DNA of 64,000 nucleotides from an uncultured Pirellula sp. Lineage in GTDB: Bacteria; Planctomycetota; Planctomycetia; Pirellulales; Pirellulaceae. The notes beneath the pieces were generated by a model. The model made no database searches. It saw only the letters and a list, made by a program, of their open reading frames with translations, and was not told where the DNA came from. Both the position numbers and the translations under genes were made by a program. This document shows positions 37,357-47,107 of this stretch, piece after piece (within the stretch, counting starts at the first letter, position 1; each line of letters begins with the position of its first letter). The stretch is taken from the NCBI GenBank assembly GCA_903892355.1, contig CAITIE010000019.1, positions 25,686-89,685 on the forward strand, in the 5' to 3' direction.

Positions 37357-37605
37357 TTGAAATCCTCAAGTCATGCGTCCATAGCAAAGCGAAGAACTTG
37401 TGGTTCTACGGTATGTGGAAAAACGGGGCTGATCAAGAGTGTAGCGTGGGGTACCCGTCGCGGTCACAACGCCGTGGCACCGGCCAAGGTGTTCGTTGTT
37501 GTAGCGAAGACGCTGAAATATTATCGAAAATATTATCTAAGCACTCAGGAAGCTCTTGTCCTCAACCGCGACCACCCAGGATGCACGTTTGGTATCGGGC
37601 ACCGA

Positions 37606-38733
37606 CTAGTCTTCGAGGAGTATTCGGAGCATTCGACGCAATGGCTCAGCTGCACCCCAAAGGAGCTGGTCGCCTACCGTGAACGCGGATAGGTATTTGC
37701 CTTGGTTCGCCGCATCGAGGTCCAGCTTCCGTAGTCTACCCACGGGGCAGTGGAGTGTCCCTGTCACCGCGGTTGGACTCAAATTCTTCATGGATACAGA
37801 CCGTTCGTTCGGAACCACCTTGGCCCATGGATTGGCTTGCTGGATCAATTCCACGATTTCATCGAGTGGAACATCCTTAGTCATGCAGATGGTTAGAGCT
37901 TGACTGTGACATCTCATGGCTCCGATGCGAACGCAGATTCCATCGACGGGGATTTGCGACTCGGACCGACCGAGGATCTTGTTGGTCTCTGCTTTACCTT
38001 TCCATTCCTCGCGGCTTTGACCATTGCCCAAGTCTTTATCGATCCAAGGAATCAGGCTGCCTGCGAGCGGTACACCAAAGTTGTCGACCGGGAAGTCGGG
38101 GGATCGCATTGTGTCAGTGACTGTCTTGTCGATCTCCAGGATGGCTGATGCCGGATTGGAAAGATCCTCGGAGACGGAATGGGATAGGCTTCCCATTTGT
38201 TGGAGAAGCTCTCGCATGTTCTGTGCCCCCGCACCTGATGCAGCTTGGTACGTCATACTGGTCATCCAAGCGACGAGTCCTTCCCGGAACAATCCATGCA
38301 ATGCCATCAACATCAAGGAGACGGTGCAGTTGCCACCGGCAAAAGACTTGATTCCATTGCGCAAACCGGACCGAATCACTTGGTCATTCACAGGATCCAA
38401 GATGATGATCGTGTCGTCGCGCATGCGCAAGGTGGATGCGGCATCGATCCAGTAACCATTCCACCCGGCACCTCGCAATTTATCGTACGTTGCCGTCGTG
38501 TAGTCGCCCCCTTGGCAGGAAAGTATCACGTCCATTTTTTTAAGGGAAGCAACATCGTCCGCAGCTTGGAGGATTCCTGTTCCTTTGCCTTGGAGATTGG
38601 GTCCCGTTCCCCCGGCATTGGAGGTTGAGAAAAAGACGGGTTCGAAATGGTCGAAGTCTTTTTCGGCGACCATGCGATCCATAAGGACCGAGCCGACCAT
38701 CCCGCGCCAGCCAACCAAACCTACTTTTTTCAC
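37606..38733 (-). CDS. asd: aspartate-semialdehyde dehydrogenase
   Basis: 375 residues, full length. It makes aspartate semialdehyde from aspartyl phosphate, the branch point to DAP, lysine, threonine and methionine. NADP motif [18 protein letters not shown]. Catalytic Cys in [18 protein letters not shown], and the helix [15 protein letters not shown], as in the E. coli-type (rather than archaeal) enzyme. His/Gln region [14 protein letters not shown] near the C-terminus. Only 10 bp separate it from the upstream uronate-isomerase-like gene. dapL is further downstream on the same strand. Confidence 0.96.
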   Translation of the reverse strand: MKKVGLVGWRGMVGSVLMDRMVAEKDFDHFEPVFFSTSNAGGTGPNLQGKGTGILQAADDVASLKKMDVILSCQGGDYTTATYDKLRGAGWNGYWIDAASTLRMRDDTIIILDPVNDQVIRSGLRNGIKSFAGGNCTVSLMLMALHGLFREGLVAWMTSMTYQAASGAGAQNMRELLQQMGSLSHSVSEDLSNPASAILEIDKTVTDTMRSPDFPVDNFGVPLAGSLIPWIDKDLGNGQSREEWKGKAETNKILGRSESQIPVDGICVRIGAMRCHSQALTICMTKDVPLDEIVELIQQANPWAKVVPNERSVSMKNLSPTAVTGTLHCPVGRLRKLDLDAANQGKYLSAFTVGDQLLWGAAEPLRRMLRILLED

Positions 38734-38743
38734 GTTGCTATCT

Positions 38744-40048
38744 CTAATTGGGAAAGAAAATGGAATCGACGTTGCCGCGAAGGATTTGTTTCCCTAGTTC
38801 GATCGCGAACGATTCGCTCAGACCACGTCCTACACATATAGTTTCTGCGAGGCACTCTGCCAAAATGCGTTTGTACATTCGGTACTTGGGAAGGATGAAC
38901 TCAAGTTTATAGGCGTCGCTATAGTAGCCGATGAGCTTACCGCGTGGAACCGCGTCCAAACGAGCTTGGAGATCGTGGCGGATGTAACTGGGGGTGTTGC
39001 TATACCACCAATGCCCGTGCGCGATCACATTTGGGAATATCCAAGCGTAATCGACCAACTCTTGATTGCTCACAGACGCCAAAACCGAAATCGGAAATTT
39101 GACGTTCGGAAACGTGTTTAGCAAGTCGGCATATTGGATCATCGACCAGCGAGAGTCATAGAGATCTTGGCCTTGATAGACACCGCCTGGGTACACCTTG
39201 CGGTTGACCCCGATCATTAAATCGAACGGGAGTCGATACTCGGCACAGAACTCCGCTAGTCTCCAAAAAACCCAATAGGCGACTTGCATTTTGTCCGTTT
39301 CATCGGGGCCGTTTGCATTGGGTTCGTGTTTGCAGGTTAAAACACGTTGGAACGCGTCCGCGGTCGACGCATCGCTGAGCGGAACATGCCGAGGGGTGAA
39401 CCAAGGAGGAAGGGAGATCGCGCACGCTTTGGCTCGGTTTCTCACGAAACGGTCGAATAACAGGCCCAAGCTACGATGCAAGTCCTCGAGGGACTGAATG
39501 GATGAGGATGTCGAAGCGGCTAGTCGAGTCCGCGTCTTTTCGAGATGAAGGTTGAAAACCAGATCGTCGGTGCGCAAGCAGGGGACGTAGCGATTTGTGT
39601 CGAAGTCGTCCAAGGGATCGTCGAAGTCGTTCGTGAGAAAGATTCTTTCAATCTTGCTCTTGGTTAACACCTCGGCTTCCCAGTCGGGCCGCTGCATAGC
39701 TACTAATGCTTGATCGTAAAGAGATTTCCAGTTGTTTCGATCGATGGAAACGTCGTTGAAGCCGAACAGATGGCGCGAGAGATCGACGAACCATGACCAC
39801 TGAACCGTGTGATTGATCTCGTGCAGCGATTCGAAAAGTCGACCTACTTTTTCTTCTGGCGATAAATCTGCCTGTTCAATGGATTCGCGAGGCATGCCAG
39901 CGGAGTGGACGAGTTCCGTGTAATAGTGGTAGCCGAGCAAATCCGCAATTGTCGTTGATGCTGGCGACCGTGGGTTGATGTGCGAATGCGAGTCGACGAG
40001 AACGAGGGAATCCAGTTCGTCGAAAATTACCTGTTGCAGGGACGCCAT
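38744..40048 (-). CDS. amidohydrolase-family protein related to uronate isomerase
   Basis: 434 residues. The metal-binding start [12 protein letters not shown] gives an HxH site as in the amidohydrolase superfamily. The general layout ([59 protein letters not shown]) matches glucuronate isomerase (UxaC)-like proteins from planctomycetes, annotated as such but not tested. The length is shorter than E. coli UxaC (470). It would isomerise hexuronates released by polysaccharide breakdown, compatible with the nearby sulfatase. Substrate not determinable. It ends 10 bp before asd. Confidence 0.75.
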   Translation of the reverse strand: MASLQQVIFDELDSLVLVDSHSHINPRSPASTTIADLLGYHYYTELVHSAGMPRESIEQADLSPEEKVGRLFESLHEINHTVQWSWFVDLSRHLFGFNDVSIDRNNWKSLYDQALVAMQRPDWEAEVLTKSKIERIFLTNDFDDPLDDFDTNRYVPCLRTDDLVFNLHLEKTRTRLAASTSSSIQSLEDLHRSLGLLFDRFVRNRAKACAISLPPWFTPRHVPLSDASTADAFQRVLTCKHEPNANGPDETDKMQVAYWVFWRLAEFCAEYRLPFDLMIGVNRKVYPGGVYQGQDLYDSRWSMIQYADLLNTFPNVKFPISVLASVSNQELVDYAWIFPNVIAHGHWWYSNTPSYIRHDLQARLDAVPRGKLIGYYSDAYKLEFILPKYRMYKRILAECLAETICVGRGLSESFAIELGKQILRGNVDSIFFPN

Positions 40049-40155
40049 GTTCGATTGCTTGGGAATGGAGTGGGGCGCTCGAATGCGATACCGGTTGCCG
40101 ATTTGCCTCGGGAGTGCTCACGTGAATCCCGTGAGGCATCCTCGTGTTTCTCGAG

Positions 40156-40449
40156 TTACCCGCCGCTTACAGGCGGAATCAACGCGATATCCACCCCGGG
40201 CGCGAGAGCTAATTCTAGGCTCGCATCGTCATCTACAAAAGTGTGGTTGACGGCCAACCGACTGGCTTGGATCAAGTTGGCCAAGTCTGGGTGCGTGCTA
40301 ACTAGGGACGACTTGATGACGCGGGTGGTCAGGTCTTCCGGACGGGAGGTGAGCGGTAGCGAGAAGATTACGAGGTCCCTCGCCAGTCCTTCGCGAAGCC
40401 CAGCAAAGACCTTGATTTGGATGGTTCGTTGCGATTCAGAAGGCTGCAT
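40156..40449 (-). CDS. MoaD/ThiS-family sulfur-carrier-like protein
   Basis: 97 residues from ATG 40449 (MQPSESQRTIQIKVFAG). It has the ubiquitin-like pattern ending in LAPGVDIALIPPVSGG, with the C-terminal Gly-Gly that MoaE/MoaB-type partners use. The strand QASRLAVNHTFVDDDASLEL precedes it as in MoaD (small subunit of molybdopterin synthase). No moaE or other molybdopterin gene lies in the window, so the partner is elsewhere. It is a little longer than E. coli MoaD (81). Confidence 0.85.
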   Translation of the reverse strand: MQPSESQRTIQIKVFAGLREGLARDLVIFSLPLTSRPEDLTTRVIKSSLVSTHPDLANLIQASRLAVNHTFVDDDASLELALAPGVDIALIPPVSGG

Positions 40450-40537
40450 ACCATTAAGTGTAGCACGGCCCACTCCCGAAGGGATAGGGATCCTAGATGC
40501 GTGCTACAGCAGAAAAAGTTTTCCTAGAGATAGGAGT

Positions 40538-41005
40538 CTATTGTTTGGCTATCTTTTCTTGGGAGTACGGATTCACAACGATCCGCGGCTTTCCAATCGT
40601 TCGTTGCTCCGCGAGCACTTGTACGGAAACCTTGCCTGCACTACCCTCCCCTGCACCAGTTCCGTTCTCGGAACAGCATCCATTGGAATACGGATTTTCT
40701 ACCGCACGCGGTGGGATGGCATAGCTCTCTTTGGGCACAGGAGTATACCCGGGGACTTGTCCCAAAAGCGGGTACGATGCGTATGGACTATCTCCGTATG
40801 GGCGTTGGTAGCGAGCTCCGTAGTAAACGGGGGGATAGATCGAAAAATAAGGTGGAGTCGGCAGGCTGTTTCGGAATGCATACTGAGCACCCAATCCCCA
40901 AGCGTAGGGGAGCCCCACCAAGGGATCTATTGCAGATGCTGTTGAGGTGGAAAGTGCACCGATCGAACCAAAAGCCAAAAGGATTTTACAAACAAGTCGT
41001 TTCAT
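40538..41005 (-). CDS. small secreted Tyr/Pro-rich protein
   Basis: 155 residues from ATG 41005 (MKRLVCKILLAFGSIGALST, then STASA, a signal peptide); GGAG lies 6 bp before. The track's start at 41083 would bury the signal. The mature part is rich in Tyr, Pro and Gly (PPYFSIYPPVYYGARYQRPY), with one adjacent Cys pair (NGCCSENG). Such short Tyr/Pro-rich secreted proteins are common and uncharacterised in planctomycetes. No motif indicates a function. Confidence 0.6.
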   Translation of the reverse strand: MKRLVCKILLAFGSIGALSTSTASAIDPLVGLPYAWGLGAQYAFRNSLPTPPYFSIYPPVYYGARYQRPYGDSPYASYPLLGQVPGYTPVPKESYAIPPRAVENPYSNGCCSENGTGAGEGSAGKVSVQVLAEQRTIGKPRIVVNPYSQEKIAKQ

Positions 41006-41131
41006 GCTGGTCTCCATAGAATACCCCCAGCATCTAACTTTAATTGGCGAGCGGAGATTCTCAATGACAATCGCGCATTCCATCGCGAATTGGTTCGAGC
41101 ATCTCTGAGTGATGACTTTTATCCGCGGATA

Positions 41132-41539
41132 CTAACGGGAGGCGTGCGGCGACTGCGCCGAATCGCCGAATGGATTAGGCCCCGGACGATAACCTACCTT
41201 CTCTTGTTTCCGCGCGCACTCGATGCATGTCGTGGCGTACGGAACCGCCTGCAATCGGGCCAATGGAATGGGTTTCTCACAGGTTTCGCAATTCCCATAA
41301 ACGCCATCACGGAACTTGCCTAATGCATCTTCGATTTGGGAAAGTTCGCGGCTCTCAACTTCGACTAGTTGGCTGCTAATCTCATCTTGAGCGGTATCCA
41401 TCGCTGCATCCATGACATCCCCGCCCTCTTGCGATAGCGTCTGCAGGAGGCTCATATCACCATCCAGAGCTCGTTTTAACGCCTCGCGGCGGAGCAATAG
41501 CACATCCTTAAGCTTCGTTAGCGCCTCTTTCCTCGACAT
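41132..41539 (-). CDS. DksA/TraR-type zinc-finger protein
   Basis: 135 residues from ATG 41539 (MSRKEALTKLKDVLLLRR). A helical hairpin precedes the zinc finger CETC...CIEC (NCETCEKPIPLARLQAVPYA then TTCIECARKQE), the DksA/TraR C4 signature. DksA binds RNA polymerase in the secondary channel with ppGpp; whether this protein does so depends on the acidic tip, which I see only loosely (GGDVMDAAMDTAQDE). AGAGAAAAATG lies at the start. The divergent 992-aa gene lies 361 bp away. Confidence 0.88.
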   Translation of the reverse strand: MSRKEALTKLKDVLLLRREALKRALDGDMSLLQTLSQEGGDVMDAAMDTAQDEISSQLVEVESRELSQIEDALGKFRDGVYGNCETCEKPIPLARLQAVPYATTCIECARKQEKVGYRPGPNPFGDSAQSPHASR

Positions 41540-41900
41540 TTTTCTCTCCAATCGGCAGATACCGGCCCTCCCGGAAGGTGGGAAGGAAATGATCAACCAC
41601 AACTATAGTACGCAAAACGGCGGAAAATGTTCAGAAGGACATGGTTCAGGTTAGAAAACTGTTATTCAGAGGTGTTTCTGCCGGATTTTTAGGCTCTAAC
41701 ATTTTATTTGGCAAGGGGTTGCGCGTTTTATGACGGGGGCGGGGTGCTAGCAAATTCGCATTCGTTAAAGGTGGAATTTCCGGAGTTTTCTTAGTCACTC
41801 GGTAATTATGGCTTCAGGAGCTGCATTTTCATGGAAGTTGGCCAATCCGCGGTGTCGATAGCTCGATAACGCCCGGTTATAGCTCGACGACCAAATTGGC
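41540..41900. other. 361-bp divergent intergenic region
   Basis: It lies between the dksA-like gene and the FHA-like gene and should hold both promoters. It is AT-richer than its surroundings (for example AACATTTTATTTGG). I see no operator, repeat or RNA element. Confidence 0.4.
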
Positions 41901-44879
41901 TTGTTTTACTCATCTATGCCAGCTCCATATCTCAACTCCAATAGATCGATCGTTGACTCCCCGAAACCTGGGATCGAGATCGGTTTCGTTGACCTTCTCG
42001 ATCGAAACGGGGCGGTGGTGGCTTCATGGGGAGTCCACTCCCCGCGCTGTACCATCGGATCTGCTTTGGAAGCATCGGTTCGTGTTCAAGAGGGAAATCT
42101 AGCACCCAACCACGTCCTGTTAATCTTTGGGAAGAAATTTACGTTGTTGAAAGCTCTCGCCCAGCCAACGCGAGTTTCCGGTCGGCCGGTCAAAGAGTGG
42201 TTGATTGATACCAGTACGACGGTTGAGCTTGGGGAGTTGACCTTTGTGGTGCACCCATTCCACAGTCGGCCTTTGTCAAATGTTGTCCGAGGTGAGCGGA
42301 TTTCAGAGATCGCATCCAGAATGGGGGCGTCTGCTTCCCAGTCTGTGCAGGTATCGGTGCAAGAGTCCCTTTCCAATTCAACCATTCCGTTCGTCGAACC
42401 AGGTGTAGAACTGCCCGAGAACGCGTTCCAAACATCCACACCTTTGACACCGGTGAATAACGGCAAGAGCGCAGCGGATCCTGCTCCTGAGGTGTTGGGG
42501 CAAATCAGAGAGAATATGGAGTCGCTCACGGTTGCTGTGGCTGCGTTGCAGGCTAATTCCGTCCAGAGCCAACTGGATCTTCAAGCGAATACTCAATCCG
42601 TGGTCCTCGCTTCAACTCAGAAGATGATGGAAGGATTCGCAGACCGCTGGTTCTCGGACATTCGACGCGAACTCGGCACCTTTGGAAGTCAACAGCAAGA
42701 GTCCGTGTCTCAATTGACTCAATCGTTGGATAGTCGTCTGAACAGCATGGAGCAGCGCATTGAAACGATCGGCGTTACTTCGAGCGAAGAGGTTCGTGTT
42801 TTAGCCAACCAAATTTCTTCGTTGGTGTCTGACCAGTCCGAATTGCGCAGTTCCCTTTCGGAGGTGCGGTCCTCTCAGAGGGAAACGCAATCGCTTACGC
42901 GGAGCCAAGCCTCGGCAACGCCAGCATCTTCTGAGGCAGCAATTCGAGATCGGGAGATTCTTCCACACGTTGTGGCACCGTCGTTCTCACGGTCATTCGA
43001 GTCCCGTCCAGATCCCGATGCGATCAGCCCAGCCATTGAGAATCGACCTGAAGTAAATCGGCATGCTCGGATGGATGGTTCCGAGTGGGCGGGGGGAACC
43101 TCGGGTGATGTCTCTGGGCAATCGTTACCGTACTACGCAGCGAATATGTCCGATCCACAATTTTCATCGGGGCCGGAATACAGTCCGGCCAATCCATCCG
43201 ACGGCGAGCCAGATACGCCTTATCAGAAAGCACCTCATGCGATGCAATGGGATGCTCCGGTAGATGAATCGAGCGACCAGTCGTACGTCGAACTATTGCG
43301 TCGATTAGAGAGAAACCAAACAGAGGTAGAAAAACGTTCCGAGTCATTACTAGCTCCGGAACTACCCCCTGTGGAGTCCCTCGACGAGTCTGCGAGCGCC
43401 CATAGCCGGGAGATCCCTTGGGACCCGCGAAGCAACAATGACTTTTTAGACGTCGCGCCCGAAGCAGGATTTTTGGAATCCCCCATTTCCAAGCCGGAGA
43501 TTGAAGATCCGCGACCGTTCAGCCCCGAAGCGTCAGGGGCGCCGATGTTGGGAGAGTCCGCGGAGGATCTGGAATACCTTCGATCGTGGACTGCAAATCA
43601 CAGCTTGGAACCGGAGTCCGTCGATCTGAGAGAACTTCAAGCAGGCCTTGACTCGGATGTTATAGGTAGTCGGCTTGAGCGGCTTCTCTCGGAAGCCTCG
43701 GATCGCCGGAAAACGCCGCAGGCAACGGAAAATCCATTTGACCGATTGCAACTCCAAGCTCCAGAGGTCTCTGAGGATGCGATGCGTCCGATAGAGTCTA
43801 AGCTCGAGAATCGAGTTGGCAGATCGCCGATGGTGGAGCAGTTGCTGAGGCCTTCCACGGAAGTTCCTGCAGAGGCCCGTTCGAGTGATGAAGCTATAGA
43901 TTCAGGGGAGCGGGAGCTCCAGGCGCTCTACGCGTCGCTTGGCTTGGTCCGAAATCCTGTTAAGGGAGTCGAAGCTGATGGGCACATTGAGTCAGCAATT
44001 CCGGATCTCGTGGCCGAGGAGAGCAATGACCAGATCGAGGCACATCGGGTTCAGGTGAGTGGTAGCACCAATGAGGATTTGGTCGACTCGCCTCATGGTG
44101 AGAAGGGAAACGGCGATCCACTCCCACAAGCAGCGGATGCGAATCGTCTCGGGATTGGTGATGCACTTGTAGAACGATCTCCACTCCAGAAACCGAATAA
44201 TTACGAAGATCTTGGTGAGTTGCAGGTGCAGAATGGTGTTTCGGCCCTAAGCGCTTCTGAAAACGCGGGTGGGGGGCAATCCGAAGCAGGCGGCGATCAA
44301 AGCGCGGAAGATGAGTCGATTGAAGAGTACATGCAGAGACTTCTGCAACGAGTCCGCTCCGGCCCCAATAGCTCACCCGTTTCGGTACCTGTTAACAATC
44401 GAAAATCCTCGTTGCCTTCGATCCCAAAGCGAGTTACCGAGCTGCCCGAACTATCGGCTGCGGATTCGCCTTCCAGCAACAGCCATTCCAGTCAGGAGTT
44501 GTCTCCCGCATCCACACCCCTGAGCCGGCCGTTTACTAGTTTGCCACCGAGGGCCGCCAATCGAGCCCCCGAGGCCAAGGCGGATTTGGACGCACTGCGC
44601 GAACTCGCGAATTCGAATGCTCGCCGAGCCATCAAGCGAAGCGATAAACGTCGCAATAACACCGATTTGTTAGTGAACGTGGCGGTATGTGCCTTTTCAC
44701 TAGCGTGCGGATTGGCCCTGCTCGTTATGAATGGATTCCGTATCAACGTAACGTTTCTCGGGATGACCTCTGCATTCCTGGTATCGATTTTGTGGGGTGT
44801 CGACTCCGTACGAACGTACCTAACGATGTGTCGAGAGCAGAAGGATGGGATTGCCGACGGAGATGGAGCGAGCGAGTAA
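41901..44879 (+). CDS. FHA-like, coiled-coil, two-helix membrane protein
   Basis: 992 residues; ATG 41916 (MPAPYLNS) is an equally good start. Residues about 25-130 have a forkhead-associated (FHA)-like pattern (VASWGVHSPRCTIGSALEAS; LAPNHVLLIFGKKFTL; RVSGRPVKEWLIDTSTTVEL), but the canonical Gly-Arg, Ser and Asn residues are not all present. Residues about 205-335 are a coiled coil (LTVAVAALQANSVQSQLDLQ to LSEVRSSQRETQ). A long acidic, Ser/Pro/Glu-rich disordered region follows to about 900. Two membrane helices close the protein (LLVNVAVCAFSLACGLALLV; VTFLGMTSAFLVSILWGV). So it is a membrane-tethered scaffold with a cytoplasmic phosphopeptide-binding-type head; partner unknown. Confidence 0.68.
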   Translation: MFYSSMPAPYLNSNRSIVDSPKPGIEIGFVDLLDRNGAVVASWGVHSPRCTIGSALEASVRVQEGNLAPNHVLLIFGKKFTLLKALAQPTRVSGRPVKEWLIDTSTTVELGELTFVVHPFHSRPLSNVVRGERISEIASRMGASASQSVQVSVQESLSNSTIPFVEPGVELPENAFQTSTPLTPVNNGKSAADPAPEVLGQIRENMESLTVAVAALQANSVQSQLDLQANTQSVVLASTQKMMEGFADRWFSDIRRELGTFGSQQQESVSQLTQSLDSRLNSMEQRIETIGVTSSEEVRVLANQISSLVSDQSELRSSLSEVRSSQRETQSLTRSQASATPASSEAAIRDREILPHVVAPSFSRSFESRPDPDAISPAIENRPEVNRHARMDGSEWAGGTSGDVSGQSLPYYAANMSDPQFSSGPEYSPANPSDGEPDTPYQKAPHAMQWDAPVDESSDQSYVELLRRLERNQTEVEKRSESLLAPELPPVESLDESASAHSREIPWDPRSNNDFLDVAPEAGFLESPISKPEIEDPRPFSPEASGAPMLGESAEDLEYLRSWTANHSLEPESVDLRELQAGLDSDVIGSRLERLLSEASDRRKTPQATENPFDRLQLQAPEVSEDAMRPIESKLENRVGRSPMVEQLLRPSTEVPAEARSSDEAIDSGERELQALYASLGLVRNPVKGVEADGHIESAIPDLVAEESNDQIEAHRVQVSGSTNEDLVDSPHGEKGNGDPLPQAADANRLGIGDALVERSPLQKPNNYEDLGELQVQNGVSALSASENAGGGQSEAGGDQSAEDESIEEYMQRLLQRVRSGPNSSPVSVPVNNRKSSLPSIPKRVTELPELSAADSPSSNSHSSQELSPASTPLSRPFTSLPPRAANRAPEAKADLDALRELANSNARRAIKRSDKRRNNTDLLVNVAVCAFSLACGLALLVMNGFRINVTFLGMTSAFLVSILWGVDSVRTYLTMCREQKDGIADGDGASE

Positions 44880-44936
44880 GCTCTCTCGCATTGGGCGATA
44901 CAAGTTGGCCCGCAGTGGGTTGCTGTCCGTCGGGTA

Positions 44937-46292
44937 TCAAGGACCGCGGAACCGCTCGAGTACGCTTTCACGGTGGGCGGTGAGGCCCTCGCGGTTTGCC
45001 AAGGCCGTGATATGAGGTTCTATTCCCTCGAGGGCCGCCCGACTGAACTCAACTTCGCTGTAGGAGCGCAGGAAGTGATTCGAGGAAAGCCCGGATGCCC
45101 ATCTTGCGGTAGCTCCTGTAGGCAGAACGTGGGATGGTCCTGCAGCGTAATCGCCCAAGGCGACCGGCGAATAGTGCCCCTTGAAAATCGCTCCGGCATT
45201 GTGAATCCTTCGAGCAAAACGCTCCGGAGATTCTACGGAAATCTGAAGATGCTCGGGTGCCAACTGATTCGATAGCTCCACCAGTTGATCTTCATTAGAG
45301 CATAGGATGCTGGCCCCAAATTCCGTCAACGACGCTTTCGCCAAATCAGCTCTTTCGAGTTGCTGCAGTTGTTTCTCCGTCTCCAAATCAATTTGGTTGA
45401 GGATCCTCTCGGATGTTGAAATGACGATACTCGACCCTGGGGAATGCTCAGCTTGAGCGAGTAGATCCGATGCCGCAAAGGGGGCTTTTGTGGATTCGTC
45501 GGCGATGACCAGAACCTCGCTCGGACCCGCGATGGAATCAATGTCAACGGTTCCGTAAACGTGTCGCTTGGCTAATGCCACAAACAGATTTCCTGGGCCG
45601 ACAATCTTGTCGACGGAAGGTATCTCTGGAATCCCATACGCGAGTGACGCGATGCCTTGCGCTCCTCCCACGGCGTACACCTCCCGAATTCCAAGTTCAA
45701 AGCAGGTCGCTAAAACATCTGCGTTGAAGGCGCCAAACTTGGTTGGCGGCGCGATGATCGCAATCTCTGGAACCCCTGCGCACTGCGCGGGAATCGCGGT
45801 CATTAGTACGGTCGATGGATATGCTGCTGCTCCACCAGGAACGCAAATGCCTATCCGCCTCAGGGGCGTGTATCGATGCTTCAGTACGATGCCTCGATCG
45901 TCGTTGACGACAACATCCGAGTGCAGAATGGCGGACTGAAAATGTTCAATATTCTTACGGATCGCACGAATCGACGAAAGGAAATCCCCAGAGGCTTGTG
46001 AATGGGCTCGTTCGAGGGCTTCGATGGGTACTCGCAACGTACCCGCAGAAGTATTCGGGTCGTCGAGGACACGCGCGTATTTCAGCACGGCGTCGGTTCC
46101 ATGCTGCCGTACATCCTGACAAATCCGCTCTACAACTTGCTGAGGTGTTAAATTCTGCCCAAAAAGTTGCTGCGTTAGTTGGCGTCCTCGTTCCGATACC
46201 ACCGACCCGTCCGGACTCAACTTTCTACGCAGTTCAGACAACTGCAATTGAAAGTCGGCGGAATTTGCCGCGATGCGGTTTAGCATGTTCAA
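44937..46292 (-). CDS. hisD: histidinol dehydrogenase
   Basis: 451 residues; the last two steps of histidine biosynthesis (histidinol to histidine, NAD+, Zn2+). Family blocks: RRIGICVPGGAAAYPSTVLM, VYAVGGAQGIASLAYG, VDKIVGPGNLFVALAKR, IDSIAGPSEVLVIADE, then DLLAQAEHSPGS with the Zn-binding Gln/His, and LAPEHLQI. No other his gene is nearby. It is the last gene of the minus-strand nusA-to-hisD run, 15 bp after yebC. It ends convergently with the FHA-like gene. Confidence 0.97.
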   Translation of the reverse strand: MNMLNRIAANSADFQLQLSELRRKLSPDGSVVSERGRQLTQQLFGQNLTPQQVVERICQDVRQHGTDAVLKYARVLDDPNTSAGTLRVPIEALERAHSQASGDFLSSIRAIRKNIEHFQSAILHSDVVVNDDRGIVLKHRYTPLRRIGICVPGGAAAYPSTVLMTAIPAQCAGVPEIAIIAPPTKFGAFNADVLATCFELGIREVYAVGGAQGIASLAYGIPEIPSVDKIVGPGNLFVALAKRHVYGTVDIDSIAGPSEVLVIADESTKAPFAASDLLAQAEHSPGSSIVISTSERILNQIDLETEKQLQQLERADLAKASLTEFGASILCSNEDQLVELSNQLAPEHLQISVESPERFARRIHNAGAIFKGHYSPVALGDYAAGPSHVLPTGATARWASGLSSNHFLRSYSEVEFSRAALEGIEPHITALANREGLTAHRESVLERFRGP

Positions 46293-46307
46293 TCCTAGGT
46301 GACTGGT

Positions 46308-47054
46308 CTAACCGAGGTTTGCGAGTTGCTCAGCGGTGAAGTTAACGTTGGTTGCCACGGACTGAACGTCATCGTGATCCTCTAACTTCTCTAGCAGTTT
46401 CATGACTGACACTGCGGTTTCCGAATCCACTTCAACCGTGAGGTTGGGAACCCTTGTTACCTGTTTAGATTCGATAGCGATCCCCTGTGCTTCGATGACC
46501 TCAACCAGGCCGGTGTAAGCGTCTGTGGGGCAGGAGATTTCAAATGTCTCTTCTCCTTCCGTGACGTCCTCGGCACCATTCTCCAGGGCGATCTCCATGA
46601 GTTTCTCGAGATCCACCGCCGATTGCTTGATGGACAAGAGCCCTTTTCGTTCGAACAAGTAAGCAACACAGTTGGTCGAACCGAGATTGCCACCGTGGCT
46701 ATCGAAGAGCTTTCGGACCTCCGGAGCGGTTCGGTTACGGTTATCGGTCATGATGTCACAAAGGATCGCGACACCACCTGGGCCGTATCCTTCGTAGAGA
46801 ATTTCTTCCACATCACCACCGTCCAGTTCGCCTGTCCCCTTCTTGATCGCCCGATCAATGTTGTCCTTCGGCAATGAAACTGCTTTAGCGTCGATAATCG
46901 CGGTTCGGAGGCGAATGTTGGCGCTCGGATCGCCTCCTCCTAACTTCGCCGCGACAATGATCGCCTTGGACAATTTGCTCCAGAGCTTACTCCGCTTGCT
47001 ATCGACAAGCGCTTTACGGTGTTTGATGTTGGCCCACTGGGAATGTCCAGCCAT
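46308..47054 (-). CDS. YebC/PmpR family transcription/translation regulator
   Basis: 248 residues. MAGHSQWANIKHRKALVDSK is the family opening, followed by SKLSKAIIVAAKLGGGDPSA, NIDRAIKKGTGEL and the GYGPGGVAILCDIMTDNRNR block. YebC-type proteins act as DNA-binding regulators, and some relieve ribosome stalling at poly-Pro. It sits in a run of translation genes (infB, rbfA) and is immediately before hisD (15 bp). Expression is probably with the operon. Confidence 0.96.
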   Translation of the reverse strand: MAGHSQWANIKHRKALVDSKRSKLWSKLSKAIIVAAKLGGGDPSANIRLRTAIIDAKAVSLPKDNIDRAIKKGTGELDGGDVEEILYEGYGPGGVAILCDIMTDNRNRTAPEVRKLFDSHGGNLGSTNCVAYLFERKGLLSIKQSAVDLEKLMEIALENGAEDVTEGEETFEISCPTDAYTGLVEVIEAQGIAIESKQVTRVPNLTVEVDSETAVSVMKLLEKLEDHDDVQSVATNVNFTAEQLANLG

Positions 47055-47107
47055 GGATTGCTTCTCCGGACTCGAAAATTCAACGATCGGAATGTACGAG
47101 ACGATTG

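Noticed and set aside
37516-37538. Repeated AAATATTATC as a dif-like recombination site
   Set aside because: The two copies are direct repeats, not the partial dyad of dif, and lie well left of the apparent skew switch.
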